Shown here: positions 53,829 to 62,211 of the stretch, one piece after another
Numbering within the stretch: the stretch's first letter is position 1
Layout: the number at the start of each line of letters is the position of its first letter
Assembly: GCA_965206025.1 (NCBI GenBank)
Contig: CBDBIU010000003.1
Location: 248,001 to 312,000, forward strand
DNA length: 64,000 nucleotides
Direction: 5' to 3'
Origin: G963668345 sp965206025
GTDB taxonomy: Bacteria > Acidobacteriota > Terriglobia > Bryobacterales > UBA6623
Notes under the pieces: model-generated
Seen by the model: the letters and a program-made list of their open reading frames with translations, nothing else
What the model was told of the DNA's origin: nothing
Databases searched by the model: none
Position numbers and translations under genes: made by a program

Positions 53829-54008
53829 TCTGCCGCCGGAGCTGTTGCGTGACGAAGTACGACCGGCGGATCGAGGCTCTACTGTGCTCGGGTACCCGGC
53901 TACGCATTCGGTCGTGTGCCGCGGCGATCCTTACTTAGATTCCACCATCCGACGGGCTCCGTCCGCTTGGCGCTCGTTTCGCGATGTAACCTTGCTAGAC
54001 TCTGGCGC

Positions 54009-54248
54009 ATGTCTCCTCGCTGCTTTTTCTTGCTCTTTGCCGTCTTTAGCCTCGGCTGTGGGCCTCAGACGGATCTTCACGGCCCGCTGCGAGTCTGGCA
54101 GACCCTGACGCTCGACTTCCACGGCCGCTTCGTGACCGTGGAGACTCTGGAGTCCGAGCAGACCCAGGCACTGTCGATCTCGCCTTCGGTTGAGTTTCCC
54201 GCCACGGACGGCCGATCTTTCCTCATCGTCCGCCTAGATCCTGTGTAA
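54009..54248 (+). CDS. Small putative lipoprotein
   Basis: A 79-residue protein. FFLLFAVFSLGCG is a lipobox-type signal (Cys about residue 16). The rest, LRVWQTLTLDFHGRFVTVETLESE, faintly recalls the start of a DUF5060-type domain, so it may be the 5' remnant of a longer gene. ATG at 54009. No family assigned with confidence. Confidence 0.45.
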   Translation: MSPRCFFLLFAVFSLGCGPQTDLHGPLRVWQTLTLDFHGRFVTVETLESEQTQALSISPSVEFPATDGRSFLIVRLDPV

Positions 54249-54820
54249 CGGGGCAGCGTTCACCTAGAGGCCCACCCCACGACGAGGGGGTCGCGGCGTA
54301 CAGTTAAAGTCCGCATTCCGCCTATTCTTGTAATCGCGTTTCCCTTTGGTATTTATGAGATAGCTTCTACCCCGCTTTTTTCACCATGTGGCGGGTCTAT
54401 GGCCGCTTTGGCCGTCACGTGGAGAGAAATGCGGGCTACATGCCATACAGCCTAAGTGGCTTATTAAAAGTAACTTAACCCCATCGGCGCCAGGGCCTCC
54501 TTGGATCGGCAAGGTACAATGTAATTGAGTACGCGCGAAGCATTCGGGTCCCATTCGAGCACGGGTCGTCGGAAGCCGCGACCGAGGAGCTTGTAGCGCG
54601 GACCTGGTGCTGTTCCAGCGTCCGCGTCGGTGAGCGGCAGCGTCCGCGTCCGTGGGCGGCTACCGAGTAACAGAATGACTAAACAAAGCCAATCCCTTGT
54701 AACGACTTTTGTTGCAGATACCTACAGAAGATTTGGCGGGCTGGTCGCGTCCTTCGACCTCGGCTGGTGAGAAAGCCGACTGGTCATTCGGACACGTGTC
54801 TTGAAACCGCGCGCGGCGAC
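54249..54820. other. Intergenic region with paired inverted dispersed repeats
   Basis: No gene seen. At 54368-54439 two repeat copies face each other: ACCCCGCTTTTTTCACCATG.. and ..GTGGAGAGAAATGCGGGCTA, giving a large imperfect hairpin. A short third copy (CGGCTGGTGAGAAAGCCG) lies at about 54761-54778. Confidence 0.6.
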
Positions 54821-56053
54821 TTAGCGGCGGCGGGCCTTTGTCGTGGCCTCGGCAAAGGCGCGGACGAAACCCTGGGCGTGCTCCATGTGGCGCGAAGGAT
54901 GGATCGACAGGCGGATGTAGGGCCTGTCGCGATGCACGCCGTAGCTTTGCCCCCAGCCGCCCTCGGCCAGCAACTGATGGACGTCGGAGAGGTCGACGGT
55001 CTTCGAGGTGAACGCCACGATTGAGATAAAGGGTGGGACGATCAGGTCGATGCCCGGGATTTCGGTCACGCCGGCGGCTATCGTTTTGGCAAGCTCCAGG
55101 ACATGGGCCGTCGAGCGCTGGTAGCCCTCCCGGCCAAGGTGCTTCATCACCGCCCACGCGGATGCGGCTCGGCTGCCCGGCTTCGTGGAGGACGTCGTGT
55201 GGATGAAGGTCACATCGGTGGGGATCGCCTCGAACATTTCGGGTTCGCGCACCAGAAAGAACCCGGTCGCGATCGGCATCAGGCCGAGCTTGTGGCCATC
55301 GGTCATCATCGAAGACACGCCGGGCAGCGAGAAATCGAACGGCTCGACCGGATGACCCAGGTCGCGCATGAAGGGAAGAATGAACCCTCCGAAGGCGGCG
55401 TCGACGTGCAGCCACAGCCCCTTGCGGTAGGCCAGATCGGCGAAAGCCTCGACCGGGTCGACCACGCCGAAGCTGCCGCCCGGGGCGGAACAAACCAGCC
55501 CGACCGTGCGCGGCGTGATCGCCTTCTCGACATCTTCGATGCGAGGCTGACAGGTATCGTCGTCGACATCGACCTCGGCGACGCGGATGCCCATCAGTTC
55601 TGAACCAAGCCGGAAGCTGAAGTGCATCGACACCGGCGCAATGATCTCGGGATCCGCCTGCCCGCCGCGGTTCCGAGCCAGCCGCATCGAGGCGAGGTTC
55701 GACTCCGTGCCGCCGGTGGTGACAAACCCGGCGGCGGCTGACCGCCCGAGCAGCGACGCCATCATGCGCACGGCCTGGCGCTCGATCGCCAGGGTTCCGG
55801 GCTGCTGGTCCGCCGCCCACTCGACGAAGTAGGTGCTACGCATGAGCTCGTCGAGCTGCTGCGTTATCGGGTGCGGAGTACCGGAGTACGAGTTGCCGAA
55901 GTCCTGCTGGAGCGGGTATGGATTCTGCCCGGCCAAGGCGCGGATCGCCGCGATAACCTCCGCCTCCGGCATGCCGGCGTCAGGGAAGGGTGTTATCGGA
56001 CCCGTAGTGAGCGGCATCGGGCCCGCGGGCTTGTCGAATTCGGCGGTCGACAT
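54821..56053 (-). CDS. PLP-dependent group II decarboxylase/lyase
   Basis: A 410-residue protein of the fold-type I PLP family (glutamate decarboxylase/sphingosine-phosphate lyase-like). VTTGGTESNLASMRLAR (about residues 111-127, phosphate binding), LHVDAAFGGF (Asp208) and SSMMTDGHKLGLMP (Lys245, Schiff base) are intact. Sequence style is closest to the sphingosine-1-phosphate-lyase-like branch, but substrate cannot be fixed. ATG at 56053 is preceded by AAAGGAGCGA. A 15-bp palindrome at 56110-56124 lies in its upstream region. Confidence 0.85.
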   Translation of the reverse strand: MSTAEFDKPAGPMPLTTGPITPFPDAGMPEAEVIAAIRALAGQNPYPLQQDFGNSYSGTPHPITQQLDELMRSTYFVEWAADQQPGTLAIERQAVRMMASLLGRSAAAGFVTTGGTESNLASMRLARNRGGQADPEIIAPVSMHFSFRLGSELMGIRVAEVDVDDDTCQPRIEDVEKAITPRTVGLVCSAPGGSFGVVDPVEAFADLAYRKGLWLHVDAAFGGFILPFMRDLGHPVEPFDFSLPGVSSMMTDGHKLGLMPIATGFFLVREPEMFEAIPTDVTFIHTTSSTKPGSRAASAWAVMKHLGREGYQRSTAHVLELAKTIAAGVTEIPGIDLIVPPFISIVAFTSKTVDLSDVHQLLAEGGWGQSYGVHRDRPYIRLSIHPSRHMEHAQGFVRAFAEATTKARRR

Positions 56054-56486
56054 GTCGTGATCGCTCCTTTAACCCAGCGCAGGGCGCGATTCAGTGCCAC
56101 GGCACACAAATCGGAATTTCCGATTCGAACATCCAGCTCAGACAGGGTACACCAACAAGACTGATCTCGGCGAGCCGCCCCCCCGGACACGCAGTCCCGG
56201 GGTGGGTCGAAGCGTTCCCAAAGTCGACTGATCTCGGCGCCGCTCAGTCGATTCGTCGCACACCCCTGTTTGGACCAACTCTCCGTTTCGGTATCCGCCA
56301 GTTAGTTTCAGCTTCCAGGCCCTCTCCCTCAAACGCCGGCCTTGTATCCGGTTCCTAGCCCGCTTGCCGACAGACTGTACGCTCCGACGCGGTCGACGAG
56401 GCGAAAGGCCCGGGGGCCATGGCTCGCGGCAACAGTTTGTGTGCCCCAGCCACCACGCAGCTTCTCCTTTTTGCGCCGGAAAGTGA
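56054..56486. other. Intergenic region upstream of the decarboxylase
   Basis: No gene seen. It contains the palindrome at 56110-56124 and two direct copies of GACTGATCTCGGCG (about 56159 and 56224). Confidence 0.4.
56110..56124. promoter_or_regulatory. 15-bp palindrome, possible operator
   Basis: ATCGGAATTTCCGAT is a perfect palindrome about one central T, about 57 bases upstream of the decarboxylase start. Size and position fit a repressor site; no regulator is identified. Confidence 0.35.
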
Positions 56487-56834
56487 CTAACCCTCGTCGA
56501 CCAGCTTCGCCATCGCGGTCTCGTCGAACCCTAGGGCCAAGCGCTTTCCCCACTTGATGATGGGACGTTTGATCAAGTTGGGGTTTTCCGCCATGAGTCT
56601 AAGCGCTGCGTGCTTGGGCGGGGGATTCCTTTTCATCCCGCGTTCCCGATAGACGGCGTTTCTAGGGTTGAGAAACTGGCGGTAGTCTCGTTCTCCGATG
56701 AGACCGTCCAACTCCTCCACGCTGAGGCCCTTGCTGAGATCGACGAATTCGAGTTCGACGCCCCGTTCGAGCAAGAAACTTCTTGCTTTACGGCAGGTGG
56801 TTCAAGTGGGCTTCTGATAAAACCGGACCTTCAT
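56487..56834 (-). CDS. ArsC/Spx-family protein with in-frame UGA at the first CxxC position (candidate selenoprotein)
   Basis: From the ATG at 56834 (preceded by AGAGGGGGAAGG) the frame reads MKVRFYQKPT, then UGA (56804-56802), then TTCRKARSFLLERGVEL and on to a normal stop at 56487, 115 residues in all. ArsC/Spx proteins have CxxC in a thioredoxin-like fold at exactly this place; here it would be UxxC. The rest is well conserved: DLSKGLSVEELDGLIGERDY, FLNPRNAVYRERGM, LMAENPNLIKRPIIKWGKR and LGFDETAMAKL. A hairpin resembling a bacterial SECIS follows the UGA (56763-56793). Selenocysteine insertion would make a redox enzyme of the arsenate-reductase-like class. Alternatives: a Cys-to-stop mutation, or restart at TTG 56774 giving a protein without the active site. 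No selA/B/C/D gene is in the window. Confidence 0.72.
56763..56793 (-). promoter_or_regulatory. SECIS-like hairpin downstream of the in-frame UGA
   Basis: On the minus strand, AGCAAGA (56787-56781) pairs perfectly with TCTTGCT (56776-56770) around the loop AGTT. An outer CCGT/ACGG stem (56793-56790 and 56766-56763) is separated by small bulges. The base lies 8 nt and the loop about 21 nt after the UGA, within the range of bacterial SECIS elements, and the loop has a G in its first two positions, as SelB binding usually requires. Confidence 0.65.
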
Positions 56835-57354
56835 AACCTTCCCCCTCTCTGGCCGAACCGCCGGCACCCGAGCCATGCCCCGCCGGCCTCGTCCTATCCA
56901 TCTACTAGATCCTCTCTTTAGAGATAGCACGGACGAGCTTCGTGCTCAGCGTAGCGGGAGATCGCGCGCCGGGCCATGCAGCTCGATTGGGTGGAAGCGC
57001 TTGGGATGGCGCGTTTGCGATCGAGGTGGACTTGGCTTCGCAACCTGGTGAGAAAAGCGAGTTGAAGGTTCCCCCACTCTCGTCGGTCGAGCGGGCTTTC
57101 GCGAGGGGGAGACCCTTCGTCCGGTGGCGCCGGGGTTGGGCGGACTGAATGAGCACCTCCCCTTCCATCTCGAAGCGTTCAACAACCATTCCTTGACATC
57201 CCGCCCGAAGATCCATCAAGCTCTCGTTATTGACCCGCGCGATATGCCCCGCTTCGCCCCTCCTACTTGACTGGCTCACCTAGTGAGTGAGCTTGAATGC
57301 GACGCGGGACGGGATCCAACAAGGCTTCACCAGGAAGGGAACCAAGGATCAACG
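56835..57354. other. Intergenic region
   Basis: No gene with support. A short dispersed-repeat copy (CAACCTGGTGAGAAAAGCGA) lies at about 57041-57060. The open frames on both strands here resemble no family. Confidence 0.4.
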
Positions 57355-59157
57355 ATGACGACACCAAGGACGTTCGGCAGGAATGTGATTCTTCGACTGA
57401 GGGACGAAAAAGGCAAGGTGGAAAGCAACCGAGGCCCGGCGTCAGCGGACGGCCGACCCGTCGGCTTGCCCCGGCTCGTGCTCGTTTTGTGCTTGACCGC
57501 TGTTCTCTTCGCTAGCTTGCCGTCGATGCTCGCCGATTCCCACGGCGCCGAGGGGAAATTTATCGACCTTTCGCTCCTCGTCGCGGCCGAGTATCCAGCC
57601 ACTTGGCCCACGATGCCCCTTTATCAGTTCAATCATTACCTGCGTATCGGGCCGGCCAGCGCCTATAACGTCGACATTCTGACGATGGACCCGAACACAG
57701 GTACGCAGATCGATGTCCCGCCCCACTCCATTCCCAGGCCCAGCTTGAAGCTGCCCAACGCGGGGCCGCTCGGGTTGGCGTTCATGGACCAGATTCCGGC
57801 TTGGCAGTTCGCCGGCGAGGCCTGTGTCATTGATGTTCGGGAGCTGCGCGACAAAGGCGCCAACGGCCACAGCAGCCTGGTGCTGAAGAAACACATCCTG
57901 GCCTGGGAGAAAAAGCACCGTCCGCTTCGTTTCGGGGACGTCGTCCTGTTCCACAGTGGATATAGCGACGCGTATTTCAAGGCTTTTCCAGCCGGCCGGC
58001 GATTCGTTGCCGATCCCCTCCAAGGGGTGACTCCGGCATGGCCCGACCCTGCGCCCGAGGCCATGGATTACATCGGCAGCCGAGGCGCGATGGCGGCCGG
58101 CACCGACAGCCCTAGCATGGGGCCGATTCCGGATCTCGCCGAACCGAGCCACTACGCGGGTTTGAAGCACGGCATGCTCTGGACCGAGAGCGGGACCGGC
58201 TACGGCCAGCTCCCGCCCACCGGAGCCTTCTACTGCATGCTGGGGGCCAAGTTGGTCGACAGCCCCACCGCCGCGGCGCGAGCCTTTGCGATTGTCGGCG
58301 GGCCGGCGCGGCAGCTCATCGAGTCGGTTCGCAACAAGCACGCCGTGGACCTCTCGGTTCGCATGGCCCGGGGTCTGCCCCTTTCCTCGCCGGGCCGAGG
58401 CGTAGGGAACCTTCGACAGCCATTCCTCCCCATTGACATCGGGTACAACCAGGTCACCGGCGCGCAGAACCAAACTCATACCATGGACGGGCACTCCGGC
58501 ACGCACCTCGTGCCGCCGGCCTACGCCTTGCCCGCCGAGGGATTCGACAACAAAACCTATGCTTCCGAAGTCCAAGCGTGGCTGGCCGAGTATGAGAAGA
58601 AGTACGGCCCGCGAGGCGCCAGCGACGTCACCACGGAAAAGGTTCCTGTCTCGCAGACCTCCGGCTGGGCTCGGGTGATTAGTGTCAAAGGCCTGGTCGG
58701 CGGTACGAAGAGTAACAGTTGGCCGGCGTCGCCCGAAATCACGGTGGCCGCCATCAAGAAGTATGAAGAAGAAAACGGTGGCCTGAACGCCGGCGAGATC
58801 GTAATCTTCCACAGCGGCCATAGCGACGCGAATTGCAACGATGCCGACAAGGCCGACCCCTGCATGGCGGACCCGCTCAACGGCAAGAGTGAAGGCTGGC
58901 CGGCGCCAGGGCCCGAGGCGATCATGTACCTGGCTAAGAAAGGTATCCGCTGCGTGGGGACCGACGGGCCCACGCTCGGCGGAGTCGATGCGAAGCGTGC
59001 ATTAATGACCTATTGGGCGCTCGGCGGAAAGGGCATGGTCGCGGTCGAGTACCTCACCAACGTCGGGGCGTTACCCGAAAAATCGTACTTTCTTTTTGCC
59101 GCGCCGAAAGTCCGCGGCGGCCACGGCGGAGTGGGACGCGCCATCGCGCTGTACTAA
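57355..59157 (+). CDS. Secreted tandem cyclase-family protein (kynurenine-formamidase-like)
   Basis: A 600-residue protein. A membrane/signal segment (LVLVLCLTAVLFASLPSMLA, about residues 41-60) is followed by two cyclase-type domains (about 65-335 and 340-600). The family metal motif is HxGTHxDxPxH. Domain 1 has NTGTQIDVPPH, keeping only the Asp and last His; domain 2 has HSGTHLVPPAY, keeping only the first two His. Both have the later FHSGYSD/FHSGHSD motif and the TDSPSMG/TDGPTLGG motif. ATG at 57355 was chosen for its AAGGATCA ribosome site; the frame stays open to 57283. Amide or ester substrate unknown. Confidence 0.82.
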   Translation: MTTPRTFGRNVILRLRDEKGKVESNRGPASADGRPVGLPRLVLVLCLTAVLFASLPSMLADSHGAEGKFIDLSLLVAAEYPATWPTMPLYQFNHYLRIGPASAYNVDILTMDPNTGTQIDVPPHSIPRPSLKLPNAGPLGLAFMDQIPAWQFAGEACVIDVRELRDKGANGHSSLVLKKHILAWEKKHRPLRFGDVVLFHSGYSDAYFKAFPAGRRFVADPLQGVTPAWPDPAPEAMDYIGSRGAMAAGTDSPSMGPIPDLAEPSHYAGLKHGMLWTESGTGYGQLPPTGAFYCMLGAKLVDSPTAAARAFAIVGGPARQLIESVRNKHAVDLSVRMARGLPLSSPGRGVGNLRQPFLPIDIGYNQVTGAQNQTHTMDGHSGTHLVPPAYALPAEGFDNKTYASEVQAWLAEYEKKYGPRGASDVTTEKVPVSQTSGWARVISVKGLVGGTKSNSWPASPEITVAAIKKYEEENGGLNAGEIVIFHSGHSDANCNDADKADPCMADPLNGKSEGWPAPGPEAIMYLAKKGIRCVGTDGPTLGGVDAKRALMTYWALGGKGMVAVEYLTNVGALPEKSYFLFAAPKVRGGHGGVGRAIALY

Positions 59158-59464
59158 CTTGAAACCTAAATGCGGCCGGGCCGGGCCCTTGCAACGAGCG
59201 GCTGATCGTCACTTGGAGCGAACCGACGCCGACAGATGCACGCGCTCCTCCGACCCGCGTGCCGCTAGCCCGCATTTCTCACCAGCTGACGGGCGAAGCA
59301 CGCGATAGGCCCGCCATTACGTCGTTGCGCTTGCTCAACGTACCGTTCAAGTACGCCTGCGCGCGCTGAGCGGCACGCTCTTCGAGGAAGAGGTGTGCTG
59401 AGCGCCAGCACTCAGGCGGCCATGCTACGCAGAGCTACAGTCGGGAGGAGTACTCTGAGCATCG
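59158..59464. other. Intergenic region holding a long dispersed repeat
   Basis: 59266-59372 (TAGCCCGCATTTCTCACCAG.. to ..TTCAAGTACGCCTGCG) matches 39682-39790 over about 100 bases. No gene seen. It separates the converging cyclase and permease genes. Confidence 0.7.
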
Positions 59465-60832
59465 TCATCTCGTGCGCAGTTTCCGCAGCACCATGTAGCC
59501 GATCAGGGCTATCAAATAGGCGGCGAGCGGGGCGCAGAAAATGTGCAACGGGCCCCAGAACACCAGCGAGAATGCCAGTCCCACGGCGAGTGGCCACATC
59601 ACGGCTGCTTCACGGTTCAAGGACGGCGCGCCTTTCTCGGCCCCGTGGCGTTCGATCCCGAGCCTGGGAAAGAGAGCGACCTCAGCGACGACGAACGCGC
59701 CCATCGGCACGAGCACGGTCCCATAGGCGGCCACGTAATCCAATAGACGCAGGAAGATGATGGGAAAGCAAGATACGACGCTCGTAATCACGCCGGCGAT
59801 CAGCGTTATTTTCCAGCGCGGCCAGTTCGGCGTGACGCATTGCAGGGCCAAGCCTGATCGGTAGAGCGTCGGGTTGGCGGTGGTCCACCCCGAAATAAGC
59901 ACCGCCAGCGCGCCGGCCGCCCCCAGCGCCTCGTAGGCCATCAGGCCGGGGTTCATCTCGCGTTCGACGGCGGCCACCATGATGCCTGAGCATATCCAGG
60001 CCAGTGTGTGCCCGGGAAACATGCCAAAGGCAGAAAAGAGGCCATAGCTCCAATGCTTGGCGTAGCGAAAGATCGCCATGTCGTTCAGTCCGAAATGCAA
60101 TGCGGCATTACAGAACCAAGCGAAGAAAACAACGTGCCAAAAGCCGAACTTTTCCTGCCCCGGGGTCGGCACGCCCGTCCAGATGCGCGTTTGCGCAATT
60201 TCCCAGAAGTTACTTAGATCCGAGTGGACGCCCAGTCGCGGCAGCATGGCCACCGCGCCGGCGATGAAGGCGACGAAGATCCACGGCGAGCACAGCTCGG
60301 CAAACTGGCTCAGCCTCTCGAACCCCAGAATGGCTATGATCGTCATCATCATGCCGAGGGTCAGAGTGATTAAAACCCACCCCACGCTGGTCGGAAATAC
60401 GTCGTCCAACTGAGGGCTGGGTACGCCCAGGGCCAGACCCACCGCCGTGGCGGCGACCGAGACCATAGCCCCGGCGATAATACATAACATCACCGCACTG
60501 GCCACGTTATAGATGGCCGTCGGGACCGGCCCGGCGATTTCGCGCAGATACCAGTACAAGGTGAGTCGCGTCGAGGTTGCGATCGGAGCGCAGACGAGGG
60601 TCCACGACGCAACCGCCAGCAGGTTGCCAAGCAGTAGCGCCCAGATCAGCTCCGTGGCGCTAACCCCGTGGATGACGAAGAAAGCGCCGATCACGAACTC
60701 GGTCGCAGCGACGTGCTCACCGGCAAACAGCCCCGCGAATCTAGCGGGGCCTTGCAACTTGTCGGGCGTGACGGCCTCGCGATCGAACTCGTAGAGCTGA
60801 TCCATCTGGGAGGCAAGGTCGCTGAGTTTCAC
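59465..60832 (-). CDS. NCS1-family cytosine/purine/hydantoin-type permease
   Basis: A 455-residue membrane protein with about 12 hydrophobic segments. The start FDREAVTPDKLQGPARFAGLFAGEHVAATEFVIGAFFV, the middle GFWHVVFFAWFCNAALHFGLNDMAIFRYAK and the later ISGWTTANPTLYRSGLAL place it in the nucleobase:cation symporter-1 group. It probably imports a nucleobase, hydantoin or related amide. Facing the cyclase-family gene, it may supply or remove a cyclic amide handled by that pathway (inference). ATG at 60832. Confidence 0.82.
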   Translation of the reverse strand: MKLSDLASQMDQLYEFDREAVTPDKLQGPARFAGLFAGEHVAATEFVIGAFFVIHGVSATELIWALLLGNLLAVASWTLVCAPIATSTRLTLYWYLREIAGPVPTAIYNVASAVMLCIIAGAMVSVAATAVGLALGVPSPQLDDVFPTSVGWVLITLTLGMMMTIIAILGFERLSQFAELCSPWIFVAFIAGAVAMLPRLGVHSDLSNFWEIAQTRIWTGVPTPGQEKFGFWHVVFFAWFCNAALHFGLNDMAIFRYAKHWSYGLFSAFGMFPGHTLAWICSGIMVAAVEREMNPGLMAYEALGAAGALAVLISGWTTANPTLYRSGLALQCVTPNWPRWKITLIAGVITSVVSCFPIIFLRLLDYVAAYGTVLVPMGAFVVAEVALFPRLGIERHGAEKGAPSLNREAAVMWPLAVGLAFSLVFWGPLHIFCAPLAAYLIALIGYMVLRKLRTR

Positions 60833-61040
60833 GGGTTGTGGGGCGAGGTGGTTCTTGAGCGGCCTTTGAATTGGGGGGTCGGTGGCTCGGAGTGTGCCGA
60901 GCTATGGTAGCGCAGTTTGTTCCGGCCGTGCTCGGTTCGTGGCGCTCAAGCCGTTCCTGACGTCAATCGGCCAGGCACTCCAGTCCGTCAACTTTTAATG
61001 GAGGGCGTCGGGAAGAAGTTCGCTTCTCCAAAGAGCTGGT

Positions 61041-62006
61041 TCAAACCGCTAGTAGGTCGCTCAAGCGCCTCAGCTCTTCGTCTGTCGTCTCGTTGGGGAC
61101 CGAACATCCGGGCGCTAGAATGAATTCTCGGCCGGCGCCCTTCTGGGCAACCTCCCATTGCTGTTTCATCTGGGCCTGCGTGAGGTTGCGGAAGTTGCTC
61201 TCGTCGATCCCTCCCATCAACGCTCCGTAATAGCCGTGGCGGGCTCGCTCGAAGGAAACACCTGTTCGGTGGATCGAATACTGAATGACGTTCGCCTTCC
61301 AGCCGGAGTAGAAACGATCAAAGTAAACCCCATCCCCGTGCAGATGCAGCGTGTTGAGTGGAGCACTCGAGACGGCCTCTAAGATCATCTTGTCGAAGGG
61401 CTCGCTGTAGGTTTCGTAATCCTGTTGGCTGAGCACTCCATCGCGGGCGTTGGCAATGGCCAGAAAAACGCCGGCGGCGCCCGCCTCAATCGCCCTCCGG
61501 GCGTGATTCGCCTCTGACTTTGCGATCACTTCCAGCGCGTCGAGCAGCGCCTGGGGGTCTTCTTCCTTCAGCCGCAGGACCTCTTCTTTCGAAGACAGCT
61601 TACCCGCCACGTTCCAGGGGTTGAAGACGGTTTCGATGAAGTATTTCCGGCTCCCGAGCCCGTCGCGAATGATTTCCAGTGCGCGAATCTGCTCCGGGTA
61701 GGGGTTGTCGAGGACTTCAAGCTCGTACCAGTTGCCTTCGGGTTTCGGATAGGGGAAGTCGCTCATCACCTTGACAAGGTCGGTGTCGAACTTGTCTTGG
61801 AACTCCAAGGTCGCGCGCGCGTGGTGTTCTCCCGAAAGGTGTTCCAACCCGAAGTGGTAGTAGAAGGTAAACGGGGGCCTGTCGAGATCCTGGCCTTGGA
61901 GAACGCGATCGACCCGTTGTCTGGCGGTAAGCTGGGGGCCTTTTCGGCTGCACGAGGTCGTCGCCGCGGCGGCAGCGACCAGCAGGAATCCGCGTCGGCT
62001 GAACAT
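61041..62006 (-). CDS. Uroporphyrinogen-decarboxylase-like exported lipoprotein
   Basis: A 321-residue protein. SRRGFLLVAAAAATTSC is a Tat-like signal ending in a lipobox Cys (about residue 19). The body has the URO-D/methyltransferase barrel pattern: QRVDRVLQGQDLDRPPFTFYYHFG, DLVKVMSDF, EAGAAGVFLAI and LHLHGDGVYFDRF and FILAPGCSVPNETTDEELRRL. The last segment is typical of URO-D proteins, the first of MtaA-type relatives. ATG at 62006 was chosen because it gives the signal. Export makes a heme-pathway role unlikely; substrate unknown. Confidence 0.75.
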   Translation of the reverse strand: MFSRRGFLLVAAAAATTSCSRKGPQLTARQRVDRVLQGQDLDRPPFTFYYHFGLEHLSGEHHARATLEFQDKFDTDLVKVMSDFPYPKPEGNWYELEVLDNPYPEQIRALEIIRDGLGSRKYFIETVFNPWNVAGKLSSKEEVLRLKEEDPQALLDALEVIAKSEANHARRAIEAGAAGVFLAIANARDGVLSQQDYETYSEPFDKMILEAVSSAPLNTLHLHGDGVYFDRFYSGWKANVIQYSIHRTGVSFERARHGYYGALMGGIDESNFRNLTQAQMKQQWEVAQKGAGREFILAPGCSVPNETTDEELRRLSDLLAV

Positions 62007-62211
62007 GGGGGGGCTCCTCGGTTTCTGACGTTGGGAAAGCGTTCCCATTATAGATAGTTGCCGTCGGAGATTCGTCGTTCAGTGGAGTTTCGGCTTTAGA
62101 CCAATGGTCCCCAACGCAACGCGGAGGCTCGGCATTTAGCGTGGGCCTCCGTGCACTGCCTGACCCCTCGACTCTCCGGTGTAGCTGTGTAGTGGCCCGG
62201 CTTGTCCCCGT

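Noticed and set aside
54660..55820. A 386-codon minus-strand frame overlapping the PLP decarboxylase
   Set aside because: Same strand but different frame; the decarboxylase frame carries all catalytic motifs.
56487..56774. Short ArsC-like frame beginning at TTG 56774 as the real gene
   Set aside because: It would lack the active-site region and has no ribosome site; the frame upstream across the UGA is family-like and has a good start, so the longer reading is preferred.
57442..58821. A 459-codon minus-strand open frame
   Set aside because: Antisense to the tandem cyclase gene; no recognisable product.
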